From Nitrospinaceae bacterium (GTDB taxonomy: Bacteria > Nitrospinota > Nitrospinia > Nitrospinales > VA-1): 40,683 nt of DNA. Shown piece after piece: positions 7,180 to 16,998 of the stretch (its first letter is position 1; every line of letters starts with the position of its first letter). The DNA lies in NCBI GenBank assembly GCA_021604505.1, contig BQJC01000006.1:1-40683 (forward strand), written 5' to 3'. The translations under genes were made by a program, and so were the position numbers. Under the pieces are notes generated by a model, which made no database searches, had not been told where the DNA came from, and saw nothing but the letters and a program-made list of their open reading frames with translations.

Positions 7180-7431
7180 ATGAAAATCAAACTAACAGGC
7201 CCCATGGACCTCGAACAACTTTCCGAGCGTTTACAAATAGTTATAGCCCAACTTCAGGAAGCCGGGGTCAAACACGTGGACCGATGCAATTTATATCTCA
7301 CGCCGGTAGACGGCGAAGGGGCCGAAGTTCATGTCTGGGGCAACAAGAAAAAGCCCATCAAAGAGATCGCAATCAAAACCGAGACAGACGAAAGGCTCGA
7401 TAAACTGACAATCATCCAAAAGGATCGCTAA
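7180..7431 (+). CDS. Small hypothetical protein
   Basis: 83 aa, MKIKLTGPMDLEQLSERLQ onwards. I do not recognise the family. The sequence predicts alternating strands and one helix, is soluble and slightly acidic, and uses codons like its neighbours. It follows the Rep-like gene by 150 bp and points the same way. An overlapping frame in +1 is less gene-like, because its product is a run of R, G and T. No clear Shine-Dalgarno sequence (only AGAG) is visible. Confidence 0.5.
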   Translation: MKIKLTGPMDLEQLSERLQIVIAQLQEAGVKHVDRCNLYLTPVDGEGAEVHVWGNKKKPIKEIAIKTETDERLDKLTIIQKDR

Positions 7432-7538
7432 TAGAATTGTAACCGGCGACCCTCCTCCGACAAATCTTTCTCTTGAGGAAAAGGTAAAAAAGGTGACCAT
7501 TTACCCCGTTGGAACCATTCTTAAAAACTTGACGGACG

Positions 7539-7554
7539 TTGTCATTTTTGACAA
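7539..7554. promoter_or_regulatory. Palindromic operator candidate before the HTH antitoxin
   Basis: TTGTCA (7539-7544) and TGACAA (7549-7554) are perfect complements around four Ts, 32 bp before the preferred antitoxin start. HigA-type antitoxins repress their own promoters through such palindromes. A site here argues for the downstream start rather than the GTG at 7493. Confidence 0.4.
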
Positions 7555-7585
7555 AATCACAATGCCTAAAGAGACCGAGACGATT

Positions 7586-7921
7586 ATGAACAAAAAACTA
7601 AAAATTGAAGTCGTTCACGGGAGCGGTAACGTTTTCCGCTATACCGGTTATCCCAATCCGGACGTGGAACAAGCCAAGGCTATTTTGAGCGCCGAAATCA
7701 TTAAATCCCTCGATAGCCAGAAATTGTCTGTACGAAAAGCGCAAGCTCTAACCAAAGTACAGGCGGCAGACTTTTCCCGTATCCGAAATGCAGACCTTGG
7801 CCGTTTTACCATTGATCGACTGATTAAGATTTTGAATAAGCTGGACCCAGACGCGGATATAAACATGGAAGTACGTTACTCAAAAAAACGGAAAAGGGCG
7901 CCATCAGCATTGAATGCTTGA
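7586..7921 (+). CDS. XRE/HigA-like antitoxin (HTH_37 type), no toxin partner
   Basis: 111 aa from the ATG at 7586. It matches the pattern of HTH_37 antitoxins: KIEVVHGSGNVFR, the helix pair AKAILSAEIIKSLDSQKLSV, then the very typical VQAADFSRIRNADLGRFTID and a final helix. The frame is open back to a GTG at 7493 with a good Shine-Dalgarno sequence, but the added residues are not family-like and would cover the palindrome at 7539. Antitoxins of this type normally follow a HigB-like toxin gene; the preceding gene is not one. It may be an orphan that acts as a repressor. Confidence 0.65.
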   Translation: MNKKLKIEVVHGSGNVFRYTGYPNPDVEQAKAILSAEIIKSLDSQKLSVRKAQALTKVQAADFSRIRNADLGRFTIDRLIKILNKLDPDADINMEVRYSKKRKRAPSALNA

Positions 7922-8220
7922 ATATTTATTTTTTGGAAAAACCCCAGTACCAAGGAAAAGCGATCCGCATTTCTTGTTTGGACTCCAATAATTCAACTGT
8001 TACAAAAGGGATAAAGATTCTTGCTACGGTCCGCCAAAACTTGAATAATATCGTCAACAAAAAAAGTGCTGTTTCTCTCGAAATCGCCATTAGAGTTTCC
8101 AAGGCTTTTGGCGGAACACCGGGCACATGGTGCAGAACGCAATCCACTTATAACCTTGCCCAGGCCAAGAAAAAAGCAGGAAAATTAAAATTAAAAGCTA
8201 CCCCGACCGGTGGACAGTGA
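7918..8220 (+). pseudogene. HigA-family antitoxin remnant
   Basis: The frame begins at a TTG that overlaps the previous stop and has no ATG near its start. From about residue 37 the sequence follows the second half of HigA/VapI-type antitoxins: RQNLNNIVNKKSAVSLEIAI, then RVSKAFGGTPGTWCRTQSTY and NLAQAKKKAG. The first 35 residues do not resemble the family's usual opening (P.HPGE.L.EE). Loss or replacement of the N-terminal helix would break the HTH, so this is probably a decayed antitoxin. No toxin is next to it. Confidence 0.5.
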
Positions 8221-8262
8221 TGATCACGCGCCACTAAAATTATTATTTCAATTAGGGTTACA

Positions 8263-8844
8263 ATGTCCACCGATAATAGAGATGCAATTTTCAAAGGTTG
8301 GCCTCAAACCACCATCGACAGAAAAAAGAAAGAGGTTGTGATCCATGCTGACTATCTGACCCCTAAGAGAGCGCAAATCAGGGATTTTATTTTAACCACC
8401 TTCGCCATTGTACTTATGGCAGGTTTTTTTATTTCCCCAGAAGAAATAGGATTTATTATTTTTTGGGCATTTTTGACTGCGTATTTACTTTGGATTAGCC
8501 ATCTAAAGGTTTCCGAATACTTAAAAACGAATGTCCGGATTGTTTTTACCGAGAATTCGATCCGTATTCAGATGGGATGGGAAAATGAAGAATATTCCCG
8601 ATCCTTGCCCCACACTTTTCATATTGAATATAGTGAAAAGGTAATAAAGCAGAAAAAAAAGAACAGTACAGAGATCAATTATATTTACAAGAATTCCTAC
8701 CTTGTTTTTATGAAGCATCTTGGTGGTGATGTGTTTTTCCCAGCAATGTATCAAAGGAAAACAGCAGATGCCCTGTTTCAGCGCGTTCTAGCGGTTGACG
8801 AATGGATAACAAATTATAGTCAGGAGCACTGGCATAGTAAGTAG
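8263..8844 (+). CDS. Two-TM membrane protein, paralogue of the TraG-linked membrane protein
   Basis: 193 aa. Two membrane helices lie near residues 41-60 (DFILTTFAIVLMAGFFI) and 64-82 (IGFIIFWAFLTAYLLWI); the remainder is a soluble domain with beta character. The N-terminus FKGWPQTTIDRKKKEVVIHA, then DYLTP, lines up with YTGWPSTRIIPEKKEVQIHA, then RYITP, at the start of the large membrane protein encoded at 26565-28784, and both have a membrane segment next followed by a similar soluble stretch (TNVRIVF against TKVSVVF). I know no family name for this. By analogy with its larger paralogue it may assist the conjugation coupling protein. No close operon partner. Confidence 0.65.
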   Translation: MSTDNRDAIFKGWPQTTIDRKKKEVVIHADYLTPKRAQIRDFILTTFAIVLMAGFFISPEEIGFIIFWAFLTAYLLWISHLKVSEYLKTNVRIVFTENSIRIQMGWENEEYSRSLPHTFHIEYSEKVIKQKKKNSTEINYIYKNSYLVFMKHLGGDVFFPAMYQRKTADALFQRVLAVDEWITNYSQEHWHSK

Positions 8845-9120
8845 AGTCATAAGGTATCATTTACCCTCAAAGACCGATAGGGAATTGTAACCAGCGATCC
8901 TTCTCTTTCAGATTCTATGCGCAAGATTTGCCATTACTACCTTATGCAGATTAATATTAATAAAGTGGCACCGAATAAATTTTCCAGAACCAGTTTTGAT
9001 TACAAGTTCAATATATGCCGAGTCCATTTTGATGCCTTTTAAAAATTGAAACAAATACCGTCCAAAACCGTATCCAAAGGATCCCGTAATATTAAGTGGT
9101 TATTTATGGGAGATTAAAAT

Positions 9121-12100
9121 ATGCCCCGAATTTTTGACAACATCGAGAAGTCTTTATTGCCAGCATTATCTGAAACTCTTGCGGTTTCAGAAAGGGCTGA
9201 TTTTTGTGTTGGATATTTTAATCTGCGCGGCTGGAAGCAAATTGATCAACATATCGAGAAGTGGTCAGGGGGTGAAGGAAATTGTTGCCGCTTGCTTGTG
9301 GGAATGCAAAAGCTACCAGAGGATGAATTAAAATTTTATTTTAGCGTGGCAGACGAAAAGCAAGATTTGGATAATCAAACCGCATTGCGATTGAAAAAAT
9401 CCTTAGCAAATGAATTTAGAAACCAATTAACCTTTGGTGCCCCAAATAACGCCGATGAAGCAGGACTTCGAAATCTCTCCAACCAGATAAAAGATAAAAA
9501 GGTGATCGTCAAATTGTTTCTCCGGCATTCCCTACATGCCAAGCTATATTTATTGTTTCGACAGGACGTTATAAACCCAAAAATTGGTTACGTGGGAAGT
9601 AGCAACCTTACCTTTGCCGGTCTTTCAAACCAAGGTGAATTAAATGTCGATGTAATGGATGAGGATGCGTGCGACAAGCTAGCCAAGTGGTTTGAAGATC
9701 GATGGGAAGATAGATGGTGTATCGATATTTCAGAAGAATTAGCTGAAATAATTGATGAAAGCTGGGCAAGAGAAGATGTCATCTCCCCATATCATATTTA
9801 CGTGAAAATTGCCTACCATTTATCCCAGGAAGCGCGAGCTGGATTAACCGAATTTAAAATTCCAAGAGACTTTGGCAATACCTTATTGGCTTTCCAGAGT
9901 GCCGCAGTGAGAATAGCCGCACGGCATCTCAATAGAAGGAACGGGGTATTAATTGGCGATGTAGTTGGTTTAGGAAAAACCTTAATGGCGGTCGCCCTGG
10001 CCAGGGTATTCGAGGATGACTATGGCTTGGAAACCTTAATAATTTGCCCCAAAAATCTGGTTTCCATGTGGGAAGATTACCGGGATAAATATAGAATGCG
10101 GGCCAAAGTTATTTCCTTAACAAGGGTCCAGGCTGAATTGGAGGAGTTAAAAAGATATAGGCTGGTCATTATTGATGAAAGCCACAATCTTCGAAATCGA
10201 GAAGGGAAAAGATTTAAAGCTATTCAGGATTATATACAGAAAAATGATAGCCGCTGTATTTTATTGTCGGCAACACCATACAACAAAACCTACCATGACC
10301 TTTCCAATCAACTCCGTCTATTCCTGGAGGATGATAAGGATTTGGGAATCCGACCAGAGCGGTTACTAAAGGAGATTGGAGAAACAGAGTTTATAAGAAG
10401 GCATCAGGCCTCGGTTCGCTCTATCGCGGCATTTGAAAAGTCGGATTATGCAGATGATTGGCGCGAACTTATGCGTTTGTATTTGGTTCGTAGAACCCGG
10501 AGCTTTATCAAGGATAACTACGCGGAAACGGACCCAGATACAGAGAAGAAATATCTTCTTTTTGAAGACGGTCAAAAATCTTACTTTCCAGATCGGATTC
10601 CAAAAACAGTCAAATTTCAAATGAAAAAGGGCGATCACAACGATCAGTATGCCAAATTGTACGCTGATGAGGTTATTCATGCCATAGAGGATTTGTATCT
10701 GCCAAGATATGGCATGGGTAATTATGTAGCCCCAAGCCCCCACACGCCTCCAACAACACACGAAACAAAAATTCTGGACGATTTGTCTCGGGCAGGAAAA
10801 CGATTGATGGGTTTTTGCAGAACAAGCCTTTTAAAACGCCTGGAAAGTAGTGGGGAGGCCTTTCTTCTTTCACTGGAAAGACACGCCTTAAGGAACTACA
10901 TCTTTCTTCATGCAATCGAGCAAAACTTGGAAATTCCAATCGGAGCCGCTGATGCTGGCCTAATGGATACACAATCTTTCGATGAAGATTATGATTCTAT
11001 GTTTCAGGATGAAAATAATGAAGAAGATGAAGATGGGCGGGAGGATTTTGAAGTAAACCATAAACTGAAAACCATTGACCAATTTCAAAAAAGAGCAAAG
11101 CAGGTCTACAAAATTTTCAGAACAAAGGGCAAACGGAGATTTCGCTGGCTTAGATCAGAGTTATTCGTAAAGGAATTTGCAGAAGATTTAGAGGAAGATT
11201 CTAAAAACATTATTAAATTGATTAGTTCCTTTGGAGGCTGGGATGCTGAAAAGGATGCAAAGTTAAATGCTCTCCACGATTTGCTAACCAACAAACATCC
11301 TACTGAAAAAATTTTGGTTTTTAGCCAATATGCAGACACAGTTCGATACCTCGAAAGGGAACTAGGCAAACGAGATTTAAATAAATTTTCCGGTGTAACC
11401 GGTGACAATGAAAACCCAACCAGTTTGGCTTGGCGGTTTAGCCCGGTGAGCAATGAAAAAACCGATAGGGTGAGTAAAGATCAGGAATTAAGAGTTCTAT
11501 TAGCCACGGATGTTCTCAGCGAAGGTCAAAACCTCCAGGATTGCTCTATTGTCGTAAATTACGATCTTCCATGGGCAATTATCAGGCTTATCCAAAGAGC
11601 AGGGCGCGTGGACCGTATTGGCCAGAAGTCAGATAAGATTTTTTGTTATTCCTTTCTCCCAGCCGAAGGTATTGACCAAATTTTAAATCTGCGTGGTCGG
11701 GTTCGCCAACGTCTGCGGGAAAATGCTGAAGTGGTGGGTACGGATGAGGCCTTTTTCGAAGATGAGGACAGCCAGGCAGTATTGGATTTATACAATGAAA
11801 AAAGTGGGATTTTGGACGGAGATGATGACAAGGAGGTTGACCTCTCCTCCTACGCCTACCAGATATGGAAGAATGCCATTGAGGCCGATTCATCTTTAAA
11901 GTCTACCATCGAGAAGCTTTCCAACGTTGTTTATTCTACAAAAGCCTATAAGCCGGAACCGGAACGCCCCGAAGGAGCTTTGGTTTATGTTCGCACAGCC
12001 AGCGACCATGACACTCTAGCTTGGGTTAATCAAGAAGGACTGAGCGTTACAGAAAGTCAATTTGAAATTCTTAAAGCCGCCGAATGCGAACCTAAGACTC

Positions 12101-12495
12101 CAGGGTTGCCTCGCCATGAAAAGCACCATGAAATTGTCCAAAAAGGAGCGGAGCATATTGCTCAGGAGGAAAAAAATACGGGAGGGTCACTTGGGCGACC
12201 CACAGGAGCCCGATTTAAAACATATGAAAGGTTAAAAAACTATCTTTCAGCAGTTGAAAATACTCTTTTCGCTACAGACGCTCTCAAACGAACCATTGAC
12301 GATATTTATCGTTTCCCATTGCGGCAAACGGCCACAGACACCTTAAACCGCCAGTTAAAAAGCGGAATTTCTGACGACCAGTTGGCTGAGTTGGCGGTCC
12401 AATTAAGGGAAGAAGATAGGCTCTGTATCATTCATGATGAAACGCATCCCCATGAGCCAAAAATAATCTGTTCCATGGGGTTATGGAATAAATAA
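9121..12495 (+). CDS. PLD-nuclease / SNF2-family helicase
   Basis: 1124 aa. Residues 1-200 form a phospholipase-D-type nuclease domain: [11 protein letters not shown], then HAKLYLL (H139, K141), [10 protein letters not shown] (N162) and E173, one HKD half that would dimerise. A superfamily 2 helicase follows: Walker [10 protein letters not shown] (279-287), DESH (352-355), LSATPYN (382-388), and in the C-terminal lobe [13 protein letters not shown] and [12 protein letters not shown]. The layout resembles NgoFVII-type PLD endonucleases fused to DrmD-like helicases. Together with the methyltransferase 15 bp downstream it should act as translocase and nuclease that reads methylation and attacks foreign DNA. 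Start is preceded by GGAGA. First gene of a four-gene operon. Confidence 0.85.
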   Translation: MPRIFDNIEKSLLPALSETLAVSERADFCVGYFNLRGWKQIDQHIEKWSGGEGNCCRLLVGMQKLPEDELKFYFSVADEKQDLDNQTALRLKKSLANEFRNQLTFGAPNNADEAGLRNLSNQIKDKKVIVKLFLRHSLHAKLYLLFRQDVINPKIGYVGSSNLTFAGLSNQGELNVDVMDEDACDKLAKWFEDRWEDRWCIDISEELAEIIDESWAREDVISPYHIYVKIAYHLSQEARAGLTEFKIPRDFGNTLLAFQSAAVRIAARHLNRRNGVLIGDVVGLGKTLMAVALARVFEDDYGLETLIICPKNLVSMWEDYRDKYRMRAKVISLTRVQAELEELKRYRLVIIDESHNLRNREGKRFKAIQDYIQKNDSRCILLSATPYNKTYHDLSNQLRLFLEDDKDLGIRPERLLKEIGETEFIRRHQASVRSIAAFEKSDYADDWRELMRLYLVRRTRSFIKDNYAETDPDTEKKYLLFEDGQKSYFPDRIPKTVKFQMKKGDHNDQYAKLYADEVIHAIEDLYLPRYGMGNYVAPSPHTPPTTHETKILDDLSRAGKRLMGFCRTSLLKRLESSGEAFLLSLERHALRNYIFLHAIEQNLEIPIGAADAGLMDTQSFDEDYDSMFQDENNEEDEDGREDFEVNHKLKTIDQFQKRAKQVYKIFRTKGKRRFRWLRSELFVKEFAEDLEEDSKNIIKLISSFGGWDAEKDAKLNALHDLLTNKHPTEKILVFSQYADTVRYLERELGKRDLNKFSGVTGDNENPTSLAWRFSPVSNEKTDRVSKDQELRVLLATDVLSEGQNLQDCSIVVNYDLPWAIIRLIQRAGRVDRIGQKSDKIFCYSFLPAEGIDQILNLRGRVRQRLRENAEVVGTDEAFFEDEDSQAVLDLYNEKSGILDGDDDKEVDLSSYAYQIWKNAIEADSSLKSTIEKLSNVVYSTKAYKPEPERPEGALVYVRTASDHDTLAWVNQEGLSVTESQFEILKAAECEPKTPGLPRHEKHHEIVQKGAEHIAQEEKNTGGSLGRPTGARFKTYERLKNYLSAVENTLFATDALKRTIDDIYRFPLRQTATDTLNRQLKSGISDDQLAELAVQLREEDRLCIIHDETHPHEPKIICSMGLWNK

Positions 12496-12510
12496 TCTTT
12501 GACAACGCTT

Positions 12511-15500
12511 ATGACCTTCAATCAAGACAAAGTCCGCACTCATTTAAAAACGGCAAACTTTCAAAAGCTGTTTATTGAGGAATTGGGATGGGATAACCCA
12601 TCTACCGATCAAGAAATTACCGTGGATGGGGAAACAATGCCCCTGAAAGCGGTGGCTCAAAAAAGAGGTCTTGCCGTATTTAAGTGTGACTTTCTCAATA
12701 ATGGCAAAATCCCTGACAGCAATTTCCGCCGCAAAATTGATAATCAATTGACCAAGTATGTCCGTGAGCACCTGATTATTTTCGTTTCTGAAAATAATGA
12801 CCGCCAGGAGTGGCAATGGGTCCGGCGCGAACCCGGCCAAACATCTGCCCTTAGAACAGCCTCCTTTAATCAAAGCCAATCTGGTGAGGTGTTAATCCAA
12901 AAACTTCGCGGGCTCTACTTCAGTCTGGATGAGGAAGAAAAGCTTACCTTGGTGGACGCAACCAGCCGTGTACGGGCGGCTTTTGATGTCGAAAGGGTTA
13001 CCAAACGCTTTTATGACCTTTTCAAGAAAAAGCATGACAAGTTTTTATCATTTATCAAGGGGATTCCTGATGATGAATTTCAGCGGTGGTATGCCTCTGT
13101 AATGCTCAACCGCATCATGTTCATCTATTTTCTTCAAAAGAAGAACTTCCTTGACAACGATCCCAACTACCTCCGTACCCGCCTCAATTTGGTTAAAGAA
13201 AAGAAAAAGGGTGGTTATTACAAAACTTTCTTATGCCCTTTGTTTTTTGAAGGTTTCGCAAAAAAGGAAAAAAACCGTCCTAAAGAGTTCAGGGATTTGT
13301 TGGGCAAAATTCCTTATTTAAATGGCGGGCTGTTTTTGAAGCATCAGTTGGAAGACCTGTATGGGGACAAAATAGACATTCCAGATAAAGCATTTGAGGA
13401 TTTATTCGAATTCTTTGACCAGTATCAATGGCATCTTGATGAAAGGCCTTTACGTCAGGACAACGAAATCAACCCGGATGTTTTGGGATATATTTTTGAA
13501 AAATATATCAACCAGAAACAAATGGGAGCCTACTATACCAAGGAAGATATTACCGATTATATCAGCAAGAACACCATAATCCCTTGGCTGTTCAATACGG
13601 CCAGCAAAAAATGTGAAATAGCCTTCGACAAGGGAAGTTATCTCTGGAATTTGTTACAGTCCAATCCCGACAAATATATATTCTCCGCTGTTCGACACGG
13701 GTGTGACCTAGAACTCCCCTCCAATATTTCTAAGGGTCTTGCCGATGTTTCCAAAAGGACCGACTGGAATAAATCCGCCCCACCTGAATATGCTTTGCCT
13801 ACGGAAATATGGCGGGAAGTGGTAGCACGCCGCCATCGCCATGAAGAAACCAAATCTGCAATAACAAATGGCGAAATTCAATCTATAGAAGACTTCATCA
13901 CCTTTAATTTGGACATTCGGCAGTTCGCTCGCGACGTGATTGATGGGGCCGAGGGCCCGGAACTTGTTCGGGCATTTTGGAAGGCTATAAATGAAATCAC
14001 CGTACTCGACCCGGCTTGCGGATCAGGTGCCTTTTTATTTGCCGCCCTTAACATCTTAGAGGATTTGTATGAAGCCTGCCTGGAACGAATGCAGGGATTT
14101 GTAAATGATTTGGATTCCAATGGAAGTAGAAAGGTAGCAAAGCTAAAGGATTTTAGGGATATCCTTGAGCGAATTTCCAGCCACCCAAATGAAAAATATT
14201 TTGTCTATAAATCAATCATTATCAAGAACCTGTTTGGTGTGGATATTATGGAAGAGGCAACCGAAATTTGCAAACTACGCCTTTTCCTAAAGCTTGCCGC
14301 GCAACTGGAGAGTCCGGATCATATAGAACCCTTGCCTGATATAGATTTCAATATAAAGGCTGGGAACTCTTTAATAGGGTATACATCTGAAACGGACATT
14401 AAAAGATCAAAAACTTTTCAAAATGCTGACGAGCAGCTTGGTTTTGAATTTGACGATAGGTTGGAACAAATTAAGAATAAAAGTGAGGACTTAGATTCAG
14501 CGTTTGTTGGATTCAGAAAACAACAAACCGATATTGGTGGGGAAATCACACTAAAACATAAGGAAGATTTAAAAGCCCGCCTTTATGACTTAGAAGAGGA
14601 ATTAAATACTTATTTATGCCAGGATTATGGGATAGACCCTGATATCCAGTCTTCATATAAAAATTGGAAGGCAAGCCATAAGCCCTTTCATTGGTGGCTT
14701 GAATTTTATGGGATTATGAATAATGGCGGATTTAATGCGTGCATCGGAAACCCCCCTTATGTGGAATACAGCAAAGTAAAAGGAGATTACACCTTAAAAG
14801 GATTCAAATTAATAGGCACAGGAAATTTATACTCAATATTTATTGAAAAATTCAATTCTGTTTTAGAAAAAAATGGCTTATGCGGCATTATTGTTCCTAT
14901 TAGTTCTGTCTCAACCCCCAGGATGGAACCATTAATGAAATTTATGGATCAAGGGTTTTCTTTATTATTTGCAAGCAATTATGCAGTGCGCCCGGATAAA
15001 TTATTTGTTGGGGTTGATATGAATTTAACCATCTTCATAGGGAAAAAAGGAAAGCAGAGCAATAATCAGATTTTTTCAACCAAATACACCCGTTGGTTTA
15101 GTGAATTTAGACCTTATTTATTTCAAAGCCTGGTTTTCTCTAAAACTCATTTTTTAAAGTCTGGGGAATCAGTTGCAATTCTTAAATTAGGCAATCAATT
15201 AGAATTGGGGATCATAGAAAAGATAATGTCATTTCAAAATATTGGTCTTATAGAGCAGAGGTCAGGAGGATCTGAGGTAATTTATTATCACAGCGGTGGA
15301 AGATATTTTAGAAAGGCCATAAAGAAAAAACTTTCCAACGAGTACAAGGAGCTTTCATTAAAGGAAAATTGGGGTGACCCTTTAATTTGTGTCCTTTCCT
15401 CTTCGCTTTATTATTTCCTTTGGCTTGTAACATCAGATACCTATCATGTTACCAAAGGAGATATACATATTTTGACAATACCAGAAACCCTCAAAGAGGA

Positions 15501-15753
15501 TAGGAAAATCCCTAGGCTTTCCAAAAGACTTCTTGATGATTTATGGTCTAATGCAGAAACAAGAAATCGCAACCGTGCTGATGGGTCACAGCAACAAGAA
15601 GTTAATTTTAAAGTAGGAAAATCAAAGGCCATAATTGATGAAATTGATCATATTTTAGGCAAACATTATGGCTTGAAGGAGGAGGAATTAGATTTCATTA
15701 TTAACTATGATATTAAGTATCGATTGGGCCCTTCTGAAATCGAAAAATCCTAA
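12511..15753 (+). CDS. Eco57I-like adenine DNA methyltransferase
   Basis: 1080 aa from the ATG at 12511; a TTG at 12499 is also open and neither has a clear Shine-Dalgarno sequence, which suggests coupling to the helicase stop 15 bp before. The SAM-binding motif DPACGSGAFL is at residues 500-509 and the catalytic NPPY at 747-750, the order of N6-adenine methyltransferases of the Eco57I/type IIG group. GAYYTKEDITDYI near 340 is the segment that usually precedes the methylase core. The N-terminus is helical and unlike a PD-(D/E)xK nuclease, so cleavage probably comes from the PLD partners. It would mark host DNA as self; target recognition likely lies in the C-terminal third. BREX PglX and DISARM DrmMI have similar cores. 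Confidence 0.85.
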   Translation: MTFNQDKVRTHLKTANFQKLFIEELGWDNPSTDQEITVDGETMPLKAVAQKRGLAVFKCDFLNNGKIPDSNFRRKIDNQLTKYVREHLIIFVSENNDRQEWQWVRREPGQTSALRTASFNQSQSGEVLIQKLRGLYFSLDEEEKLTLVDATSRVRAAFDVERVTKRFYDLFKKKHDKFLSFIKGIPDDEFQRWYASVMLNRIMFIYFLQKKNFLDNDPNYLRTRLNLVKEKKKGGYYKTFLCPLFFEGFAKKEKNRPKEFRDLLGKIPYLNGGLFLKHQLEDLYGDKIDIPDKAFEDLFEFFDQYQWHLDERPLRQDNEINPDVLGYIFEKYINQKQMGAYYTKEDITDYISKNTIIPWLFNTASKKCEIAFDKGSYLWNLLQSNPDKYIFSAVRHGCDLELPSNISKGLADVSKRTDWNKSAPPEYALPTEIWREVVARRHRHEETKSAITNGEIQSIEDFITFNLDIRQFARDVIDGAEGPELVRAFWKAINEITVLDPACGSGAFLFAALNILEDLYEACLERMQGFVNDLDSNGSRKVAKLKDFRDILERISSHPNEKYFVYKSIIIKNLFGVDIMEEATEICKLRLFLKLAAQLESPDHIEPLPDIDFNIKAGNSLIGYTSETDIKRSKTFQNADEQLGFEFDDRLEQIKNKSEDLDSAFVGFRKQQTDIGGEITLKHKEDLKARLYDLEEELNTYLCQDYGIDPDIQSSYKNWKASHKPFHWWLEFYGIMNNGGFNACIGNPPYVEYSKVKGDYTLKGFKLIGTGNLYSIFIEKFNSVLEKNGLCGIIVPISSVSTPRMEPLMKFMDQGFSLLFASNYAVRPDKLFVGVDMNLTIFIGKKGKQSNNQIFSTKYTRWFSEFRPYLFQSLVFSKTHFLKSGESVAILKLGNQLELGIIEKIMSFQNIGLIEQRSGGSEVIYYHSGGRYFRKAIKKKLSNEYKELSLKENWGDPLICVLSSSLYYFLWLVTSDTYHVTKGDIHILTIPETLKEDRKIPRLSKRLLDDLWSNAETRNRNRADGSQQQEVNFKVGKSKAIIDEIDHILGKHYGLKEEELDFIINYDIKYRLGPSEIEKS

Positions 15754-15771
15754 ATTTTAGGAACCTCCAAA

Positions 15772-16998
15772 ATGAATAAATGGATTACAAACGAGATTAA
15801 TGGGAACTTAAGTTTTTGCAATTGTATCCTTTCCATCTTAAAGGATGCCTATAGGGTTGATGTTGCAGTTAGTTATGTATTGTTAAGTGGATGGGAGCTT
15901 CTAGAACCAAGACTGAAATCGATGCCAAGAGGTTCAGTGCGCTTGCTTATAACTGATCAACTTAATATTACACAACCAGAAGCATTAAGGCGTGCGCTGG
16001 CATTGGGAATAAATTTACGTAATTTCGATGGTCGTTTTTATCACCCAAAAACTTACATAGCCTATGGGAAAAAAGGTGGCCCTAAAATTGGAATCCTTGG
16101 GAGTGCTAATATTAGTGAATCTGGCCTCACCAAATCTGTTGAAGCGGGGGTAATGACCAAGGACAAGGTATTATTGAATGAAATGAAGCTTTGGTTTGAG
16201 GGTATGTTTACAGATAATACTTTAAGCAAAAAAATAAATAGAAAATGGATTGATAAACTTGAAATTGAGTGGTTGCAAGCGGCGAAAAAGAGGGCTAAGG
16301 GGGTAAAGTTAAGGGCTCCTTCTAGAAAAAGAAAGAGAGCAAAAAGGGCTGTCTCTTTAGAAGAAAACGAAATACTTGAAGATATATTTGCAACCATTCG
16401 ACAGCCTATCGGAAATTTAAGTTTTGACCAAGCGGCTAATAACATTAGAAATCTTGACAGGGCTCATAATGTTTTAAAGCGGTTTCCAAGAGTTAATCCC
16501 AAGGAAAAAAGTGAATTGCACCTATTGGGTTTTATGAATGAAGATGGCCTAACCGAACTTGGGAAAAATGGGAAATTGGCAAAAAATATACAGACGCTAG
16601 CGTTGGCTTGGTGTAAATGGGTTGCCAATCAGACAGATGATGAATTAGCAAAATTTAATATCCGACTTATTAGTTTTAAAAATTCCGCTACTCAATTCTG
16701 GAAACTAAAACCAGAAGTATCTAATTTCTTTTTAGACAATCTTCACTCGCAAAACGATAAGGGCCTTCTTCAAACTATTGAGCTACTTTGCAATGGCAGT
16801 AAGGTTAGCCTTGGGCTTTCTTTGGCTGACTTAAAAGTAATTGCACCTAAAATAATTGAAGGCACCCAATTTTCTGAATTTGTGGGAAAACGAGTACAGG
16901 GTTATTTAAATAATAAAGGAAGCCGGAGTTGGAGCGGAGATGATCGGAAGATCATATTAATTGCTTGGAAAAAGGCTGCCAGTAAGAAGAAAAATTAG
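15772..16998 (+). CDS. Second PLD-family nuclease-like protein of the defence operon
   Basis: 408 aa, 18 bp after the methyltransferase, with AGGAA upstream. The N-terminal 140 residues are a PLD half-domain: VAVSYVLLSGWELL, then YHPKTYIAYG (H91, K93), ILGSANISESGL (S111, N113) and E124. It is followed by a very basic linker (residues 173-192) and a helical C-terminal region of about 200 aa that I do not recognise. DISARM also has a PLD protein (DrmC), though with different neighbours. A second nuclease, or a specificity helper for the first, are both possible. The basic linker suggests DNA contact. Confidence 0.75.
   Translation: MNKWITNEINGNLSFCNCILSILKDAYRVDVAVSYVLLSGWELLEPRLKSMPRGSVRLLITDQLNITQPEALRRALALGINLRNFDGRFYHPKTYIAYGKKGGPKIGILGSANISESGLTKSVEAGVMTKDKVLLNEMKLWFEGMFTDNTLSKKINRKWIDKLEIEWLQAAKKRAKGVKLRAPSRKRKRAKRAVSLEENEILEDIFATIRQPIGNLSFDQAANNIRNLDRAHNVLKRFPRVNPKEKSELHLLGFMNEDGLTELGKNGKLAKNIQTLALAWCKWVANQTDDELAKFNIRLISFKNSATQFWKLKPEVSNFFLDNLHSQNDKGLLQTIELLCNGSKVSLGLSLADLKVIAPKIIEGTQFSEFVGKRVQGYLNNKGSRSWSGDDRKIILIAWKKAASKKKN

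Noticed and set aside
7164-7403. 79-aa plus-strand frame overlapping the 83-aa gene
   Set aside because: Its product is a repeat of R, G and T residues, while the other frame reads like a folded protein.
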